A stretch of 64,000 nt of DNA from Litoditis marina. Taxonomy: Eukaryota; Nematoda; Chromadorea; Rhabditida; Rhabditidae. The notes beneath the pieces were generated by a model that was not told where the DNA came from, searched no databases, and saw nothing but the letters and a program-made list of their open reading frames with translations. Positions within the stretch are counted from its first letter, which is position 1. Every line of letters starts with the position of its first letter. A program made the translations under genes and the position numbers. The stretch is from contig OZ038433.1 of the NCBI GenBank assembly GCA_964036275.1, positions 14,340,457 through 14,404,456 of the forward strand, read 5' to 3'. This document shows positions 11,222 to 23,430 of the stretch, in pieces.

Positions 11222-14200
11222 ATGCGGCAACTACTCCTACCTCTATTATTCTCTCTTTTATACTTCGTTAATGGAGAAGTGGTCGAGTTATCCATGCAGA
11301 ACCATGACCAGATTTTGGCTTCATCGCAGGTAAATTTTTCTTGGACATTTTAGTACATTTCATATAATTGTTCTGAGTTTGTGCAGCAAATAATGACATT
11401 GATTCTTGTAAAACTTCAGAGTATTATTTATCTGCTGTTTACTTCATTTTATCGACTTTTTACTCCCTTCACCCAATTTTAACAAAATTCGTTGGTGGGG
11501 AAGGTGATCAGACGGCTGTACAATGAACACAACTTGAATGGGGTTAAAGAAGGACGATTATGTGGACCAATCCCGTGACAACGGTCCTTTGAACTGCAAT
11601 TGAAAAATGTATTGCGGTTTAAAGGACTGAAGCGTTGCGATTGGACCACATAATCGTCCTTCTTTAAAGTTTTTTACTGATTCAGCATGAAATGTCTGAA
11701 ATGTCCTTTTCAGGTCGTGTTCGTTGCCTTCTGTGCTGACTGGTGTCCATTTTCACGTCGATTGAAACCAAACTTCGAGGACGCGGCTGTGGTGCGTTTT
11801 TATTCACCATACATGTTTATTTAAATTACGTTATGCAACATTATTCTTAGAAAATATTGTTTAAGATTTGCTCAGATTTGAAGTTATCTTGATTAGTATA
11901 TTTGTTATATCAAAGTTACCGCCAGCCACACTAAGAAAACAACCATACTATTCACGACAAGTTGAGATCGAATAAGAGTTCTTTTTATATGTATAAAAAG
12001 TGTAAATTTATAATAATCTTCCTAATTGCGTCTTGCAGGCCTTCAAAAGAGAGAACCCCACCGCCAGTGTCACCTGGGCTATTGTAGACAGCGTTCGACA
12101 GGTACGTAGTTGTTCATTATATTTTACGATTTTCTACCGTTCCTTCTCTCTTTTTGCTTTTTCTTTCGTCACTGCTGTCTTTCTATCTTTCTTTCGCTTG
12201 CTTATTTCGTTTTTGCAATCCTCTCTCTCTCTCTGCGTATTTTATCATAAGAAATTTCGAAGAAGGTAGAATAAATGGAGATTTTGAGGTCTTGCAGGAG
12301 TAATTTTAGTTGTTACCTTTAACAGTATCGCTATCAGCATCTGGTTTTGTAATGTTGGAAATTCAAATTACACAGAATCGTTGAGACCGAAAAAACACGG
12401 TGAATTCTATATCTAACCGGGTTTTTAGGTAACCTAACCCTTTTTTGGTAACCTCTTTTTCAGGTTACCTCGGTAGGTAACCGGTAAGTAACCTAAAATG
12501 AAAAACCGGTTACCTGTTTTTCTAACGCAAAATGTGGTTTTTACCGTTAGTTTGATTGGTAACCGGATTTATGTTTCAGGTTACTTCCAGGTTACCTATC
12601 TAGGTAACCTGAAAAAAGGTTAGCAAAAAAAGGTTAGGTTATCTGAAATCCCGGTTAGTTGTAGAATTGGCCAAAAAACACTGCACAACGTGTTTCATTA
12701 TTGAAAACTATCGATGGTTTCCAAGTTTTACGTGATTATGATTTCAACTTTTTCCAGGCCGACATTGGAGACAAATATTTCGTCAACAAATACCCAACAA
12801 TGAAGGTTTTCGTCAACGGAGAACTCATTCAGAAAGAATACAGGTAACAGATTTACGGAAACGCCAACATTTGAGATGTTCCAATTCATTCGATGAACTA
12901 GAGTTTTAAGTTTAGCTTCTTTCACAACAGATTTGATAGTATACCTCTGCTTTCGACTGTCACAGTTCAGAACACTTCTTAGTCATTGTTTTCTTGCGTA
13001 ATAATTTGTCTCAAACTCACTCGTTTTTGTATAGATCTACTGAACATTCAGAACTGATAACAAACTCAATATCAGCTAAACGAAACGCAGTAAGTTATGA
13101 GTTTTCACTGTCAGTGTTCGTTGTTTAGGACAATTCATAACATCTCGAGTAAGTGAGAAATGTTATTTGTAGTTTGTGGGTCAATGATACGTATCGATTG
13201 ATTGTAGATCGTCCCGCTCAGTGGAGGCTCTGACGGAGTTCGTCAAGTACCAGCTGTCAACAGCTATAAATGAGTTCGACTCTCAGCCCCAATTGGAGGC
13301 AGCTATGGACAAATCGAAGAGGAATGTGGTCGCCTGGTTCAAGAGGGAGGGAGAGGAATACTCCAATCTCAAGGTATTGAAATAATTATAGTTTTTGTCT
13401 ATTAGAGTTATCAATTTAATGTTGAAAACCCATATACGGTTTGTCTTTCTCCCAAATGTTTGGAAAAAAATAGTGGACCCAGGGTGAGAAGGTACGATCT
13501 ATTTACAAATCAGAAAATTAATACTACTTTAGCTTTCGCAAGTATTTTTTCTGTGTGTGCAGCTTCAAACGACTGCACCGTAGTTTTGTGGTCCGATTGA
13601 TGTAATTTGCACCACCTGGTAGCTTTGGTATCGAAATTGCAAAAAAGATCACTAAAAAATATATTATATTTTCGTTCTCTCCAAGTTCTCTGGAAACAGC
13701 GCACATGAAGGTACTGCATCAATCTTTATAGTTGTAGTTTTACCCATGTCTCGATGATTTACGAATAAAATCACGGAAAACAATTGTAGTTAATTCGGAC
13801 TTCAGCGCTCATTCTGGGAACACTTTTGAACTATTCACACAAACATCATGTTGGGTGAAAAATACAACATTGAAAGAACTATTTTTTATAGTTTATTTTT
13901 CAGAAAATCGCCTCGTTGTTGCGCGAGGAGTGTACATTCTGGGAGGTTTCCGAGAACGCCGCCAAAACTTTGACCGAAAATCGATTGACTTTCATCGACC
14001 CCGAGACGAATGGCGAACAACAGGTTAGCTTCGACCTACTTCATTCAATGAGAAAAACTCGTGGACACAAATTTTGCTAGAGCATTATGATTAGAGCAGG
14101 CATATTGTTTTTTTTTCGGAAAGTAAATTATCGTGAAGTTTTTGACTGTGACAAATTTGGAAGCTTTGAAATCAGGTTCAGCGCTCACGTGATGGAACAC

Positions 14201-16314
14201 AGTGCAACTGAACTGCAATGTGGATGAGGACTTATGAATTTCAGTAACACCAAACTAACAGATGTTAGTAAAATCATAAGAAACCATGTTTTAATGAGCT
14301 TTGTACGCTGGTTTTTTCTGCCAGCTATTTTCATGAAAAATTGCGTTTTTTTAGTTCTCCGGAAACTTTGCCGACTACGATTTCCTGAAGCAGTGGATCA
14401 CTGACAAATGCATTCCTTTGGTCAGGTGAGCGAGTTTTTCTTTCTTTTTTATATGGGTTTTTGTGTATTTTCTATAATGTTGCGATGTACGGAACAGTAA
14501 TTGGTGATAGATGTTTTTGTTGCGTAGCTCTTTGACCTCACTTTACCAGCTGGTGGAAAAGCCAAATTGACACCTTCTGAATGTTTGCTTTTGAAACTTC
14601 ACTTGTATCATTATAATATTACTCCAGAGAAGTCACCTTTGAGAATGTAGAAGAGTTAACTGAAGAAGGACTTCCTTTCCTTCTCTTCTTCCGTGACCCA
14701 AAAGCCAAGGATCAGGACAAAATGTTCGCCGAGCAGGTTTGTGGTTTTTTGTAAACTTTTCGATTATTCAGAGAAGATACCTTCACGTTCTGCTTATTTG
14801 TCATAACTTGATGGATCAAATACTTAACAAATTGAACTCAGTTAGAAGAGAGTCTTATTCTCAGTTTCAAACATTCAAAATTTACACGTACATTCTTTTG
14901 TTTAACGTTCTCCGATTTACAGGTGGTTCGTGAGTTGTACGATCAAAGATCATCGGTCAATCCCCTGCTGGCCGACGGACACAAATTCGCCCATCCACTC
15001 AAACATCTGGGCAAGACCTCCAGGGTAGGTCAAACTTTTCCCATGTGAATTGAGTTTCGATCTTGAGCCAGAATTTAGTAGTTAGTTTACTTCTGGAAGA
15101 GCAGAGCGTTTAGTGAAATGTTGGACTCTTTTCTATTACATATCCACGCCGCTGCTTGTTTTCAGTCGTGTTCATCAAAATATCAGCGCGGGTAAGTGTT
15201 ACCTGTGTTTCGTGTCTTTTCAGTCAGAGCACAACATTTACATGCTACCAACCTGTTTATGACATGTTCAATGACGTAATACGTTCAATTATTTTGCGAG
15301 TATTTAAAAAGTTACAAACTGTTATTTTGCAGGACCTGCCAGTTCTGGCCATCGATTCGTTCCAGCACATGTTCCTCTTCCCAGATATGTCACAGTTGAC
15401 GGTACCCGGCAAACTGAGAGAGGTAGGTCACTGAGTTGAACTATAATTTTCTTATAATGCTATATTAAGTTTTATTTCTATATTTTCACGATGATTAAAC
15501 GTTAGCCACTTTTACTGTTCTTCTCAATGAGCAAGATGTCACGCTGGTGAAGCTCAAAATGAGTTCAACTGAGACCAACAATAGGAAAAGTATGAATAAG
15601 AACACTGAACTCGGTATCAACTAGCACTGATAGATGAATCCGACATAATTAGTGACGTTCTAGTGACGTGTTACTTCTTTTCTGGTTTCTCTAAAAAGCG
15701 ATTTCGCTGCATTCAAACTACCATCAATATTTCGATTATGAAACGAAATATCATACTTCTGTGAATAACAAACAAACGAATAATTTGTTCTAGTTCGTGA
15801 TGGACCTCCATTCGGGTAAGTTGCACAAGGAATTCCACGAGAATCTCGACCAAAAGATGATCGATTTGGCTAAATTCAAGGCCGAAAACGGAATGACGGA
15901 CGAGGATTTGGACGACAATCGACACGATGTGAGTGTTTACTGTAGGGATTCACACAATAATGGAAAGGACTATGAGAGTTGCAAAAACACGGAAGAAAAA
16001 TAATGAGGTTGTTCGAATGTTAATGTAGGACTGTTGCAATAATGTCTTTCTGTTTGAACAGGAAACGTCGCTCTGAAAAGCAAATGCAATCGCGGTCATT
16101 TGGTTGCACTCTGATGTAGTTTGATTTCAGTGACTTTTCGATCAATTCTGAAACTAAACGATCAAACTATAACTTTAATTTGATCATCTTCCATTCTTTC
16201 TAGGGAAATGCCCCGGGTGCCCGCCCCGACGATACAACTCCGCCTCCGTCAATTTTCAAGGAGTTGAAGCCCAGCGAGAAACGATATTCACTTCTCCAGA
16301 AAACAGAGTTATAA
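11222..16314 (+). CDS. ERP44: ERp44-type ER thioredoxin-fold chaperone
   Basis: Twelve exons (11222-11329, 11714-11791, 12039-12101, 12758-12843, 13208-13373, 13904-14023, 14355-14425, 14628-14736, 14923-15024, 15333-15422, 15794-15928, 16204-16314) give 412 residues, against about 406 in human ERp44. A signal peptide (MRQLLLPLLFSLLYFVNG) precedes the a-domain with CADWCPFS, so Cys47 sits in a CxFS motif as in human CRFS. Other family hallmarks are DKCIPLVRE in human-like form (DKCIPLVREVTFENV), EELTEEGLPFLLFF, LAIDSFQHMFLF, PGKLREFVMDLHSGKLH and the terminal LKPSEKRYSLL. In the family, ERp44 retains unpaired-cysteine cargo and oxidases such as Ero1 in the early secretory pathway through mixed disulfides, in a pH-dependent cycle. 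The protein ends in KTEL, a variant KDEL-type retrieval signal. TTTTTCAG six bases before the ATG suggests trans-splicing. An AATAAA lies at 16530-16535. Confidence 0.95.
11544..11667. repeat. Palindromic miniature element in ERp44 intron 1, family copy 1
   Basis: A near-perfect inverted repeat: TTAAAGAAGGACGATTATG opens and its complement closes, with CAATCCCGTGACAACGG and CAACGCTTCAGTCC inside. Sister copies are in introns of peroxidase B at 49270-49390 and 53029-53155. Confidence 0.8.
12403..12668. repeat. GGTTACC-rich inverted-repeat element, copy 1 (ERp44 intron 3)
   Basis: The ends are AATTCTATATCTAACCGGG and its imperfect complement. The interior is filled with GGTAACC and GGTTACC units in both orientations around AAACCGGTTACCTG. 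Related copies are at 50948-51186 and 55800-56062. Confidence 0.8.
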
Positions 16315-17457
16315 GTATACACAATTTTATAGGTTTGCTCTATTTCGTTTATTCTCGAAGTATGTGGCTGTTCACTTTTTCTGGAAACAGCTGTTTCCCC
16401 CTAAACTATTCTTTTCCAATTGGTATATTCGGCATAAGATGCTCTCTCGGGTTTTTACTGTGTTGTGGCTAGGTACGCGGATGTGTATCTATATCACTTC
16501 GTCTCTGTGATACTTTGTAACAGAAGATTAATAAAGATGTATGAGTTGTATTGAACCAATAACTTTGTTGTTGAACGCATGACCACTTGGGGAAAATGGT
16601 TTTATCGCAACAGTTTGATAAAAAGAAGAATACAACTAACCTTCTCCGAAAATTTTGAACTTTTTCATTTCTAATTTTCCTGCAAAAGGAGCAAAAAGAA
16701 ACATTTAGACGTAATGAAGACTGGGTGAAACTTTTGGGTGACACAGCATTCATAACTCAGGTCTCAGTCACAGTTAAGACATAATTTTTTTTCATAAAAA
16801 TTTTAGGTGAATGTGGTGAGTTCGTTATTCTCAATTCTGATATTCTCAAGTTGTTTTTATTCGAATAGTAAAAAGTGAGAACAAAAATCATTCATTGAAT
16901 GCAACCCGTAAAAATCAACAAACATGAAACTACAGTAAGATGAAACAGCTGAGTGGCAATAGAAAATGAGTATCACGGTGTCAGGTTATTATTTTGCCAA
17001 GGCTCTAGAAATCTACCAATCATTTATAATAAACATTTGAAGTAACCCATAGTAATGAAAATATGAAATGAAGTAAATGAATATGCGAGAAAGTACACAC
17101 AATGAAAGTGCGAGCAGTAGCAGAGTTAAAAAAAACTAGTAGTAAATAGTTATGTGAAGCAGGAAGAAACGTCAATCTTCACGATTTAAGTTATACTAAT
17201 TTTTATTGACCGTAATTCTGTAAACCAAGATGAGAAAACCGTAAACTAGACTTGCCAAGATATGGTGACTAGTAGATATAAATCCTGAGATATTCAGAAC
17301 CAGGCGATCATAAATTTTGTGTGAGAAGGTAATAGAAGAAGAGCAGTTTCGACAGGCTTGATTCCACTGCTATCACATTCCACCGAGAAATATGGTTTAG
17401 TTCTGCTGTTTTTGTAGTCTGTGTCTACAACTCCTTTAGAACCACTTTTTACCCTAA
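16315..17457. other. 3' flanks between convergent ERp44 and the PPxY membrane gene
   Basis: AT-rich DNA with the ERp44 poly(A) signal at 16530-16535 and a minus-strand AATAAA at 17202-17207 for the neighbour. No further gene is seen. The short frames here lack splice sites and codon pattern. Confidence 0.45.
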
Positions 17458-20049
17458 CTAAACAGGCGAAATCAGAGCTCTGGCGCACAACTGCAGGACG
17501 GGATTCCTTCTGCTAGAACCACTACTTGTAGTTTGATCAGATGACGTGGCCGATATCGATTGATAATCGGGAACTGATCCGTTTATCGATTGATGGATCT
17601 GCTCACTTTCTCCGTATTGGGGTGGAGGGGGTTGCGGTAGCGAAACGGACCTGAAAGGAGAAAACCTCTACTTGATTGAATGGAGGTATTAACAGATGAT
17701 CTAACCAAATGAGACAAGGATGCTATATCAGAAACATGATTTTTTTTTATTTTAGTGTTCCAATATATATTTTTATTCAAAACTAAGTTATTTTCAAACG
17801 AGAGAGAGAGAAGGCAAATGGATTTTCACGAAAAATCGCAAAAAACTAAAACACGTACTAGTTCGGAATTTCGGAAAATAGTGCCTATTTTTCGAAATTT
17901 TCGATTTTGCCTCATAGAAAGGGAGTTTCGATGCAAAGAGAAAATAATAGCCCTCACCTGTTTTGTGCGTTCCTTGTCGTGTTGGACGTGGAGTTATCGT
18001 ACCCGGGTGGATATAGATACTGTATTGATTGATTTCTGTTGCCCGAGGCGGTTACCGGGGGAAATGAAAAGGACTGCAGGGGGTCAAACGCCTTTTCTGT
18101 GTTGGAATAGACTGGTGGTGGAGGGCTCGAGGCGACCGCTGCAAATGTGACGTCATTAGATATTTTTATATTTTCATTTGTTCAAGTTAGTTATTCATAT
18201 ATGTTCACAAAAAAGATATTCTAAGTTCAAATCTTCGATTTGGCAATGGTCGAAAAACAATCACAATAGTGAAGATGTAACAAGTACTTCTGTGTTATCA
18301 ATTTTAATAGTTCAATGAGGTATGTTTTTTGTTCCGAATTGTTATTTGGATATGGTCGAAAAACAATCACAAAAGTGAAAAATCGCGTTTGTTGTTATAA
18401 ACGTTCATGTAGGTGATTCGATTGTAGCGCTCCGTCTAGATTTTCCTTCCTTATCTTAAGTGAACTAATATTGGAAAACTACGCAAATTCTGCTGTTTTA
18501 ATCAACAAATACAAAAAACTGGAAAGAAACGAACCAATGTCATACTTGGGTGGAGGGGGGAGTTGTCTGAGAATATTGGCAAATGGGGTCCGGCGGGGAG
18601 AGCGGGCGGGGGGAGTCACATCGGCCACTGAAATACAATCAATGAGAAATAAGAAAGACTATATTGACACAAACATAATTAGATTTTTTGGTAAGAACTA
18701 AATCAACTAAGTTTTGATCGACGTACTGACTCAAATCTGAACTTCAAAAGATCAGACACGATCGAAAATCATCATGAACCTATAATTCTAATGTTTCACC
18801 TTGTAAGGATGGTGTTCAGCTCATGAGCTGTTTTTGATTTATTCATGGAAAGTTCACGTGATTAGAGAAAAAGCCAATATTGGTACAGGGCTCAGATTGT
18901 GCGTTTCTTCCCGGCCATGATCAATGTATCTCAATTTGCACTGCCTGCAGGCGAAAGAACACTCAACTGATAAGAACTAAACGCTTCTGACACACCAGAC
19001 TGACCGTTTTCTCATAGTTTAATGTCATTTAATTAACTAAAGTAAGTAATACCGTAATAGACGCGATTATTCCCCGTAACTACCGCTCCAGACTTTTATC
19101 AACATTACAATACTAGTTTGTATTAAAATAGCTCCACAATGAACAGGTTGATATTGCGCTATAATTATATGTGTTTGTTGGATCCTGGTGAAACTCAGGC
19201 GGCGTAGCAAACGGTCCATCCTCATGAGAAGTTCATATGAGTTTCTGATGAGAATCTCATGACTACCTCATGAGCTACACATGAACTTTCAATGTCGTAG
19301 CATAGCAATCTCACGAGAAGTTTGCCCACGACGTATCTCATAGGGTTTTTGAGATATTGCTACCGCACCGGACTTAAGTTTACATATAGTCGCACCTACA
19401 CCTTACATATTGAGAAAAAAACGAACCTCTCTCCCTCTTCTTCAAAATAAGGAATACGAGGCAGAAACATAAACAGAGGGCAAGTGCGATTGGGGATGCG
19501 GCCACTACTATCAGCTCCCACAGGGCAGTACCCCCTGGACTGGCTGGCGGGGGCGAGGCTGTAAGGATAGTTGTCAGCAAGATTTATGGAATGTCCAAAA
19601 AAATTGCTCGACCCACAAAAACTTCGATTAATAGTATACTAGTAAACTTTACGTTCATTTCAGTAAATTTGATGCTCAACCACATTTGAACATTTTTATA
19701 AAAGGACAGTTGAACTTTTGAAATGAGAAAGTGACCAGACCGCACGGTAAAACATTTAGAAAACCATAAAGTATGACTCACTTATAATCAATTAGGAGAC
19801 GTTTCTTAGTGTCTGTGAGAAATGTTCAAATTAGTAATTGTACGAAAATTGCAAGCGTCGATATTGTAAAGCTTCATTTCACTGTTTCACTGATTGTTGA
19901 TTGAGGAATCAGGGGTTTTCTCAAAGAATTCTTGAAGACCACGTAGTAATGTCACGGACTATAGTTGATATCGATTGAAACTTCTCACCTGTTGACGAAA
20001 CTTCTACTTGGTGGGGTGAAACAGTGGTGAGAATTGAAGAGAGCGACAT
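17458..20049 (-). CDS. Single-pass membrane protein with four PPxY motifs
   Basis: The five-exon model in gene order is 20049-19989, 19558-19427, 18627-18535, 18138-17958 and 17650-17458, giving 219 residues. The start is one base after a TTTTCCAG acceptor, so it may be trans-spliced. An upstream exon carrying a signal peptide cannot be excluded. A short Ser/Thr/Pro-rich N terminus (about 34 residues) leads to a membrane helix at about 35-61 (LALCLCFCLVFLIL) followed by KKRER, a stop-transfer signature. The tail is proline-rich with PPKY, PPVY, PPGY and PPQY. In known families (NDFIP, WBP1/VOPP1, Shisa) juxtamembrane PPxY motifs bind WW domains of Nedd4-type ubiquitin ligases, so an adaptor for ligase recruitment is inferred. 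I cannot place it in one family. Two introns use GTTCGT donors. The last exon contains a copy of the GATCAAACTACA motif. Confidence 0.66.
19188..19375. repeat. CTCATGAG-rich inverted-repeat element, copy 1
   Basis: The ends are GCGGCGTAGCAA and TTGCTACCGC. The interior repeats CTCATGAGAAGTTCATATGAG-like units. Other copies are at 23218-23430, 35965-36195 and 51343-51532. It lies in the first intron of the PPxY gene. Confidence 0.75.
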
Positions 20050-20499
20050 ACTGGAAAATACTACCTTTCAGAAGTATTATGCTGTTGTTGTACAAACGTA
20101 GTCCTGTTAAACGAAGAAGTTCTCAGATATATACACCACTATATAACGAAAAAGTAGAAGTGGAACAAATTATTTAAAATCATTGATTGAATATAACTTT
20201 CCAAAAGTTTTTGTGTAATGCAGAGTTTTAAAAACGTCAAAACAAGAACAAGCTTCTCAAAAGTTTGATGACACATTTTACTATTTGTTTTTGGAATGTG
20301 AACAAATATAGCATTACAGGGAGTCTAGTCGTAAAACGCGGTTCTGTTACATAACAAACAAGTAATAATATTATGTCTGCCACTTTTGCGAACAGTTCCT
20401 GGTAGGAAAAACGTGTACATTGCCAATGAAACAAAAAAGCCGGAAGAGTTAAGAAAAACTCTAATTTCTCTGAACTGTAGAAAATAGCTTTCTAAAACG

Positions 20500-21116
20500 A
20501 TGAGGCTGTTTTGTAAAATGAACATCACAGCACACAGTTTGGATGAGAAGAAAAAGTTCTGGAGATATATTTCTCTGGAAATTGGTCATCAGAAATTAGA
20601 AACAATTGATAGTTATATTTTTGAACTTATGCCTTCAACATACGGTTACCGCTCCGACGCTCATTTTGAAATGCAAATAGAAGAACAAGTAAGTTGGTCA
20701 TGAGCACTGATAAGCGTTCGAGTGTATCTTTCATCGATTGCTATAAAAAAAACTTTGCTGTCATTTAACCGCGTGACAGAACATTGCGCAAGTGGAACAT
20801 AACATTAGCTGTATATTGATATACTATGTTATTTTTGTTGTCGCGTGATTTCAAAGTCACGTTTTTGATTACACTTTTCCCGCATTCTTTCTGTTATGGG
20901 GGCAAAAAACTGATAATTTTTCAAATCACAAGACCTTGAAAAGCAATGTGTTGCTTGATTGGATTATGTAATAAACATGTATGATAACAAACTAGTAATT
21001 ATATTTCTAACATAAACTATTAACATCAGATACCTCTCTATAACTGATTCAACTAAAGTTTCGAACTGAATTTCCAGGTTTATAGCAAAGAAGAAATTTC
21101 ATATATGGAATCCTAG
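20500..21116 (+). CDS. Possible small two-exon gene, no recognised domain
   Basis: An open exon (20500-20688, 63 codons) with a balanced hydrophilic composition ends at a consensus GTAAGT donor. A TTTCCAG acceptor at 21071-21077 continues in the same phase for 12 codons to a stop, giving 75 residues. Visible segments include DEKKKFWRYISLEIGHQKLE and FEMQIEEQVYSKEEISYMES. There is no signal peptide, membrane segment or known motif. The start could be the second Met, six codons later. It could also be a fragment of a decayed gene. Confidence 0.3.
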
Positions 21117-21257
21117 GAAACGGATTACTGAACCCTCCGAGCAATTTGAGAACTTCACACATCGAGAACAAGAACGAAAATAGGAATAGTAACCTCACAC
21201 ATCACCTAATTTAGCTGAATGACGAATCTTATAAGAAACATTATACTGTTATTCAAT

Positions 21258-21445
21258 TGCACAGTCACGTGAAACCTGTTAAACACAGCAGAACTCAGAG
21301 ACGTGCAATGACAAAGTGCACGATTACTCATTAGAATGTTTACTCTACGTGACAATTAAATTTACCTCTAGTTTAAACTTTTTTGAAAAGCCACTCACTC
21401 TGCAAAGTAACATATAAAATCGACACTTCACGTGACTCTTCATTT
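21258..21445 (+). repeat. CACGTG-bearing dispersed repeat, copy 1
   Basis: It starts AGTCACGTGAAA, continues GTTAAACACAGCAGAACTC and ACGTGCAATGACAAAGTGCA, and ends at CTTCACGTGACTC. The TCACGTGA palindrome is at both ends. The copy at 30390-30575 matches it over almost its whole length. Confidence 0.8.
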
Positions 21446-23217
21446 CATTTCTATGAGAAAAGGTTCACATCCAACTTTTCTGTTAACTTTGTTAGAAAAG
21501 TGCAAGCTGTATAAATAGTCGAGTAGTCGAATGATAGACTATGGACAATAGAACCTGTTCAACATTGTAATGTCCAATTGATAGAAATGGAGAAGCTGCG
21601 ATGAAAGTAATGGACATTTACTAGGAGTAGATGGGAAAGTCACGTGGAAGAAAGTGAACTTTTTATTTGAAAGTAAGTAGAGTAATAACTTGAAAACCAA
21701 TTTGAGCAGCTTTTTTCTAACCGTTTCGTCCATAGTTTTGAGCTGTCATGGTTTTTATAAACGTCTTATTAATGTATTTTATTAACGTGGTTTACGGAAC
21801 TATACTTTCAACTACATCATGGTTTCTTGAAATTTTAATATTATTTTCTGCTACTGTTGTAATCTTGAAAACTTCTTGGTTACAAAAACAAGCATATTAT
21901 GTGATAAAAATGAAAACAAAAGTGTTAACGTCTTTGTTTGGTTTCATCCACATGTCCTCCATAAAATGTTTCAATTCACGAGTTGAAAACGAAATCTGCT
22001 TGGTAATGTTCGCTTCTGCAAAATATTGAATATTGTGAAATTGACAACTCCCGACATTAATGTGGCTCGTGACAGGTTTTTCATCACATTCTCGACTTTA
22101 TGTTTTGCAAGATAGCACAACGGATGTGCGAATCTTCAACAAACTACAGGTCAATATGTCATTCGCATCACATGATTTGGACAGAAAATTAATGATCTCT
22201 CGACTTACGTTCGATTATTATGTTTCTATTATCGGCGAAACTGAAAGAAAACATTCAGAAGCGTTTAGAAACTAATGCGAAATTTCTTCGAATCCACAAT
22301 CGTTTGATGATACTATTTCGAATCCACGATCCTTCAAAATGGTTGGTTCAACTGTTTTTTATTCGAGATGTTTCCATCTTGATTGTACCTCAAATGCGCA
22401 AAACCAACTACACGCGACATTTGCGCGAAAAAGAGGTTCACCATTCTCAGAGAGTAGAAAATAATGGATCAGCTCCGCGTAAAAGTCAAAGTTAGTACTG
22501 CAGTTCCATCAGAGTTCGACCAATACTTGCGTGCAAATCTCATCAAACAGTGCGCAGGCCATATTTCGGGCAGTGGCGTCATATCTCATGAGCTCTACTC
22601 GAGGTATAGTCTCGTTTACTCCTACTGAGACTCCTACAGTAAGATTGTGCAACTTTAAGATCATTTAAAAACGTGAATGCTACGGGAAAGATGAGAATTT
22701 TTTCTCATTCGGTTAGGATTACCTATAATATAGGAACATATTTTCTACAAATACAGTTTGCATTAGGAAACAGCCATTGCAAAACGCACAGGTATACTGT
22801 ACGAGTCTCAGTAGAAATGATAGCGACTATACCTCACAAAGGGCTTTACCGACACAAATGTTTCAAGTGTATCGACGAGTCAGAGCTGTGACAGAAGTTA
22901 TGTTGTTCAACCGTTCCAACTGGGGGTGTGGGTTGATAGTGGACAATAATAACTAAGGGCGGGGAGTCCAATTGCAAAACACAGATAAAGGATGGTGCGG
23001 GGGGTAGAGATAGGCAGTAACACGACGAATTTCCATGGATAATGCAATACCTTGCGAGAGATAAGCAGAGAAACAAGAAGTAATTCAAAGAAAAGTATGA
23101 TCGAATGATGCACGGGTTTAAGGTTCATGCAGAACAAAACGTTTGGACAAAGCTTTTGTAAACTAGTTGAAATGGAACCATTTCAGGTGTTTTTCTGTTT
23201 TTGGTAACAAGTCGTAA

Positions 23218-23430
23218 AGTGTATGAGATCGCCTCATGAACAAAGTCGCTAATGAGACGTAGTGGACGACGCATAAATAACATCTCATATGTGCAGGTTT
23301 CCACAAGTGTATCAGCTTCTCATGAGAAGTTCACATGTTCGCATGCGTAGATTGCAAAATCTACTCATTGGTTCATGAGAACTTCTCATCAGAAGCCGAA
23401 ACGTCATGAGAGTAGATAAACTTTCACCCC
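23218..23430. repeat. CTCATGAG-rich element, diverged copy 2
   Basis: It contains CTCATGAGAAGTTCACATG, TTCATGAGAACTTCTCATC and CGTCATGAGAG in palindromic arrangement. It is more diverged from the other copies and its ends are unclear. Confidence 0.55.

Noticed and set aside
21748..22029. Hydrophobic 93-codon frame resembling a membrane protein
   Set aside because: AT-rich composition alone gives Phe/Ile/Leu. There are no splice framework, conserved motif or neighbours in phase.
22463..22627. Open frame starting MDQLRVKVKVS
   Set aside because: Composition is plausible but I found no upstream or downstream exon in phase and no domain. It could be a decayed gene.
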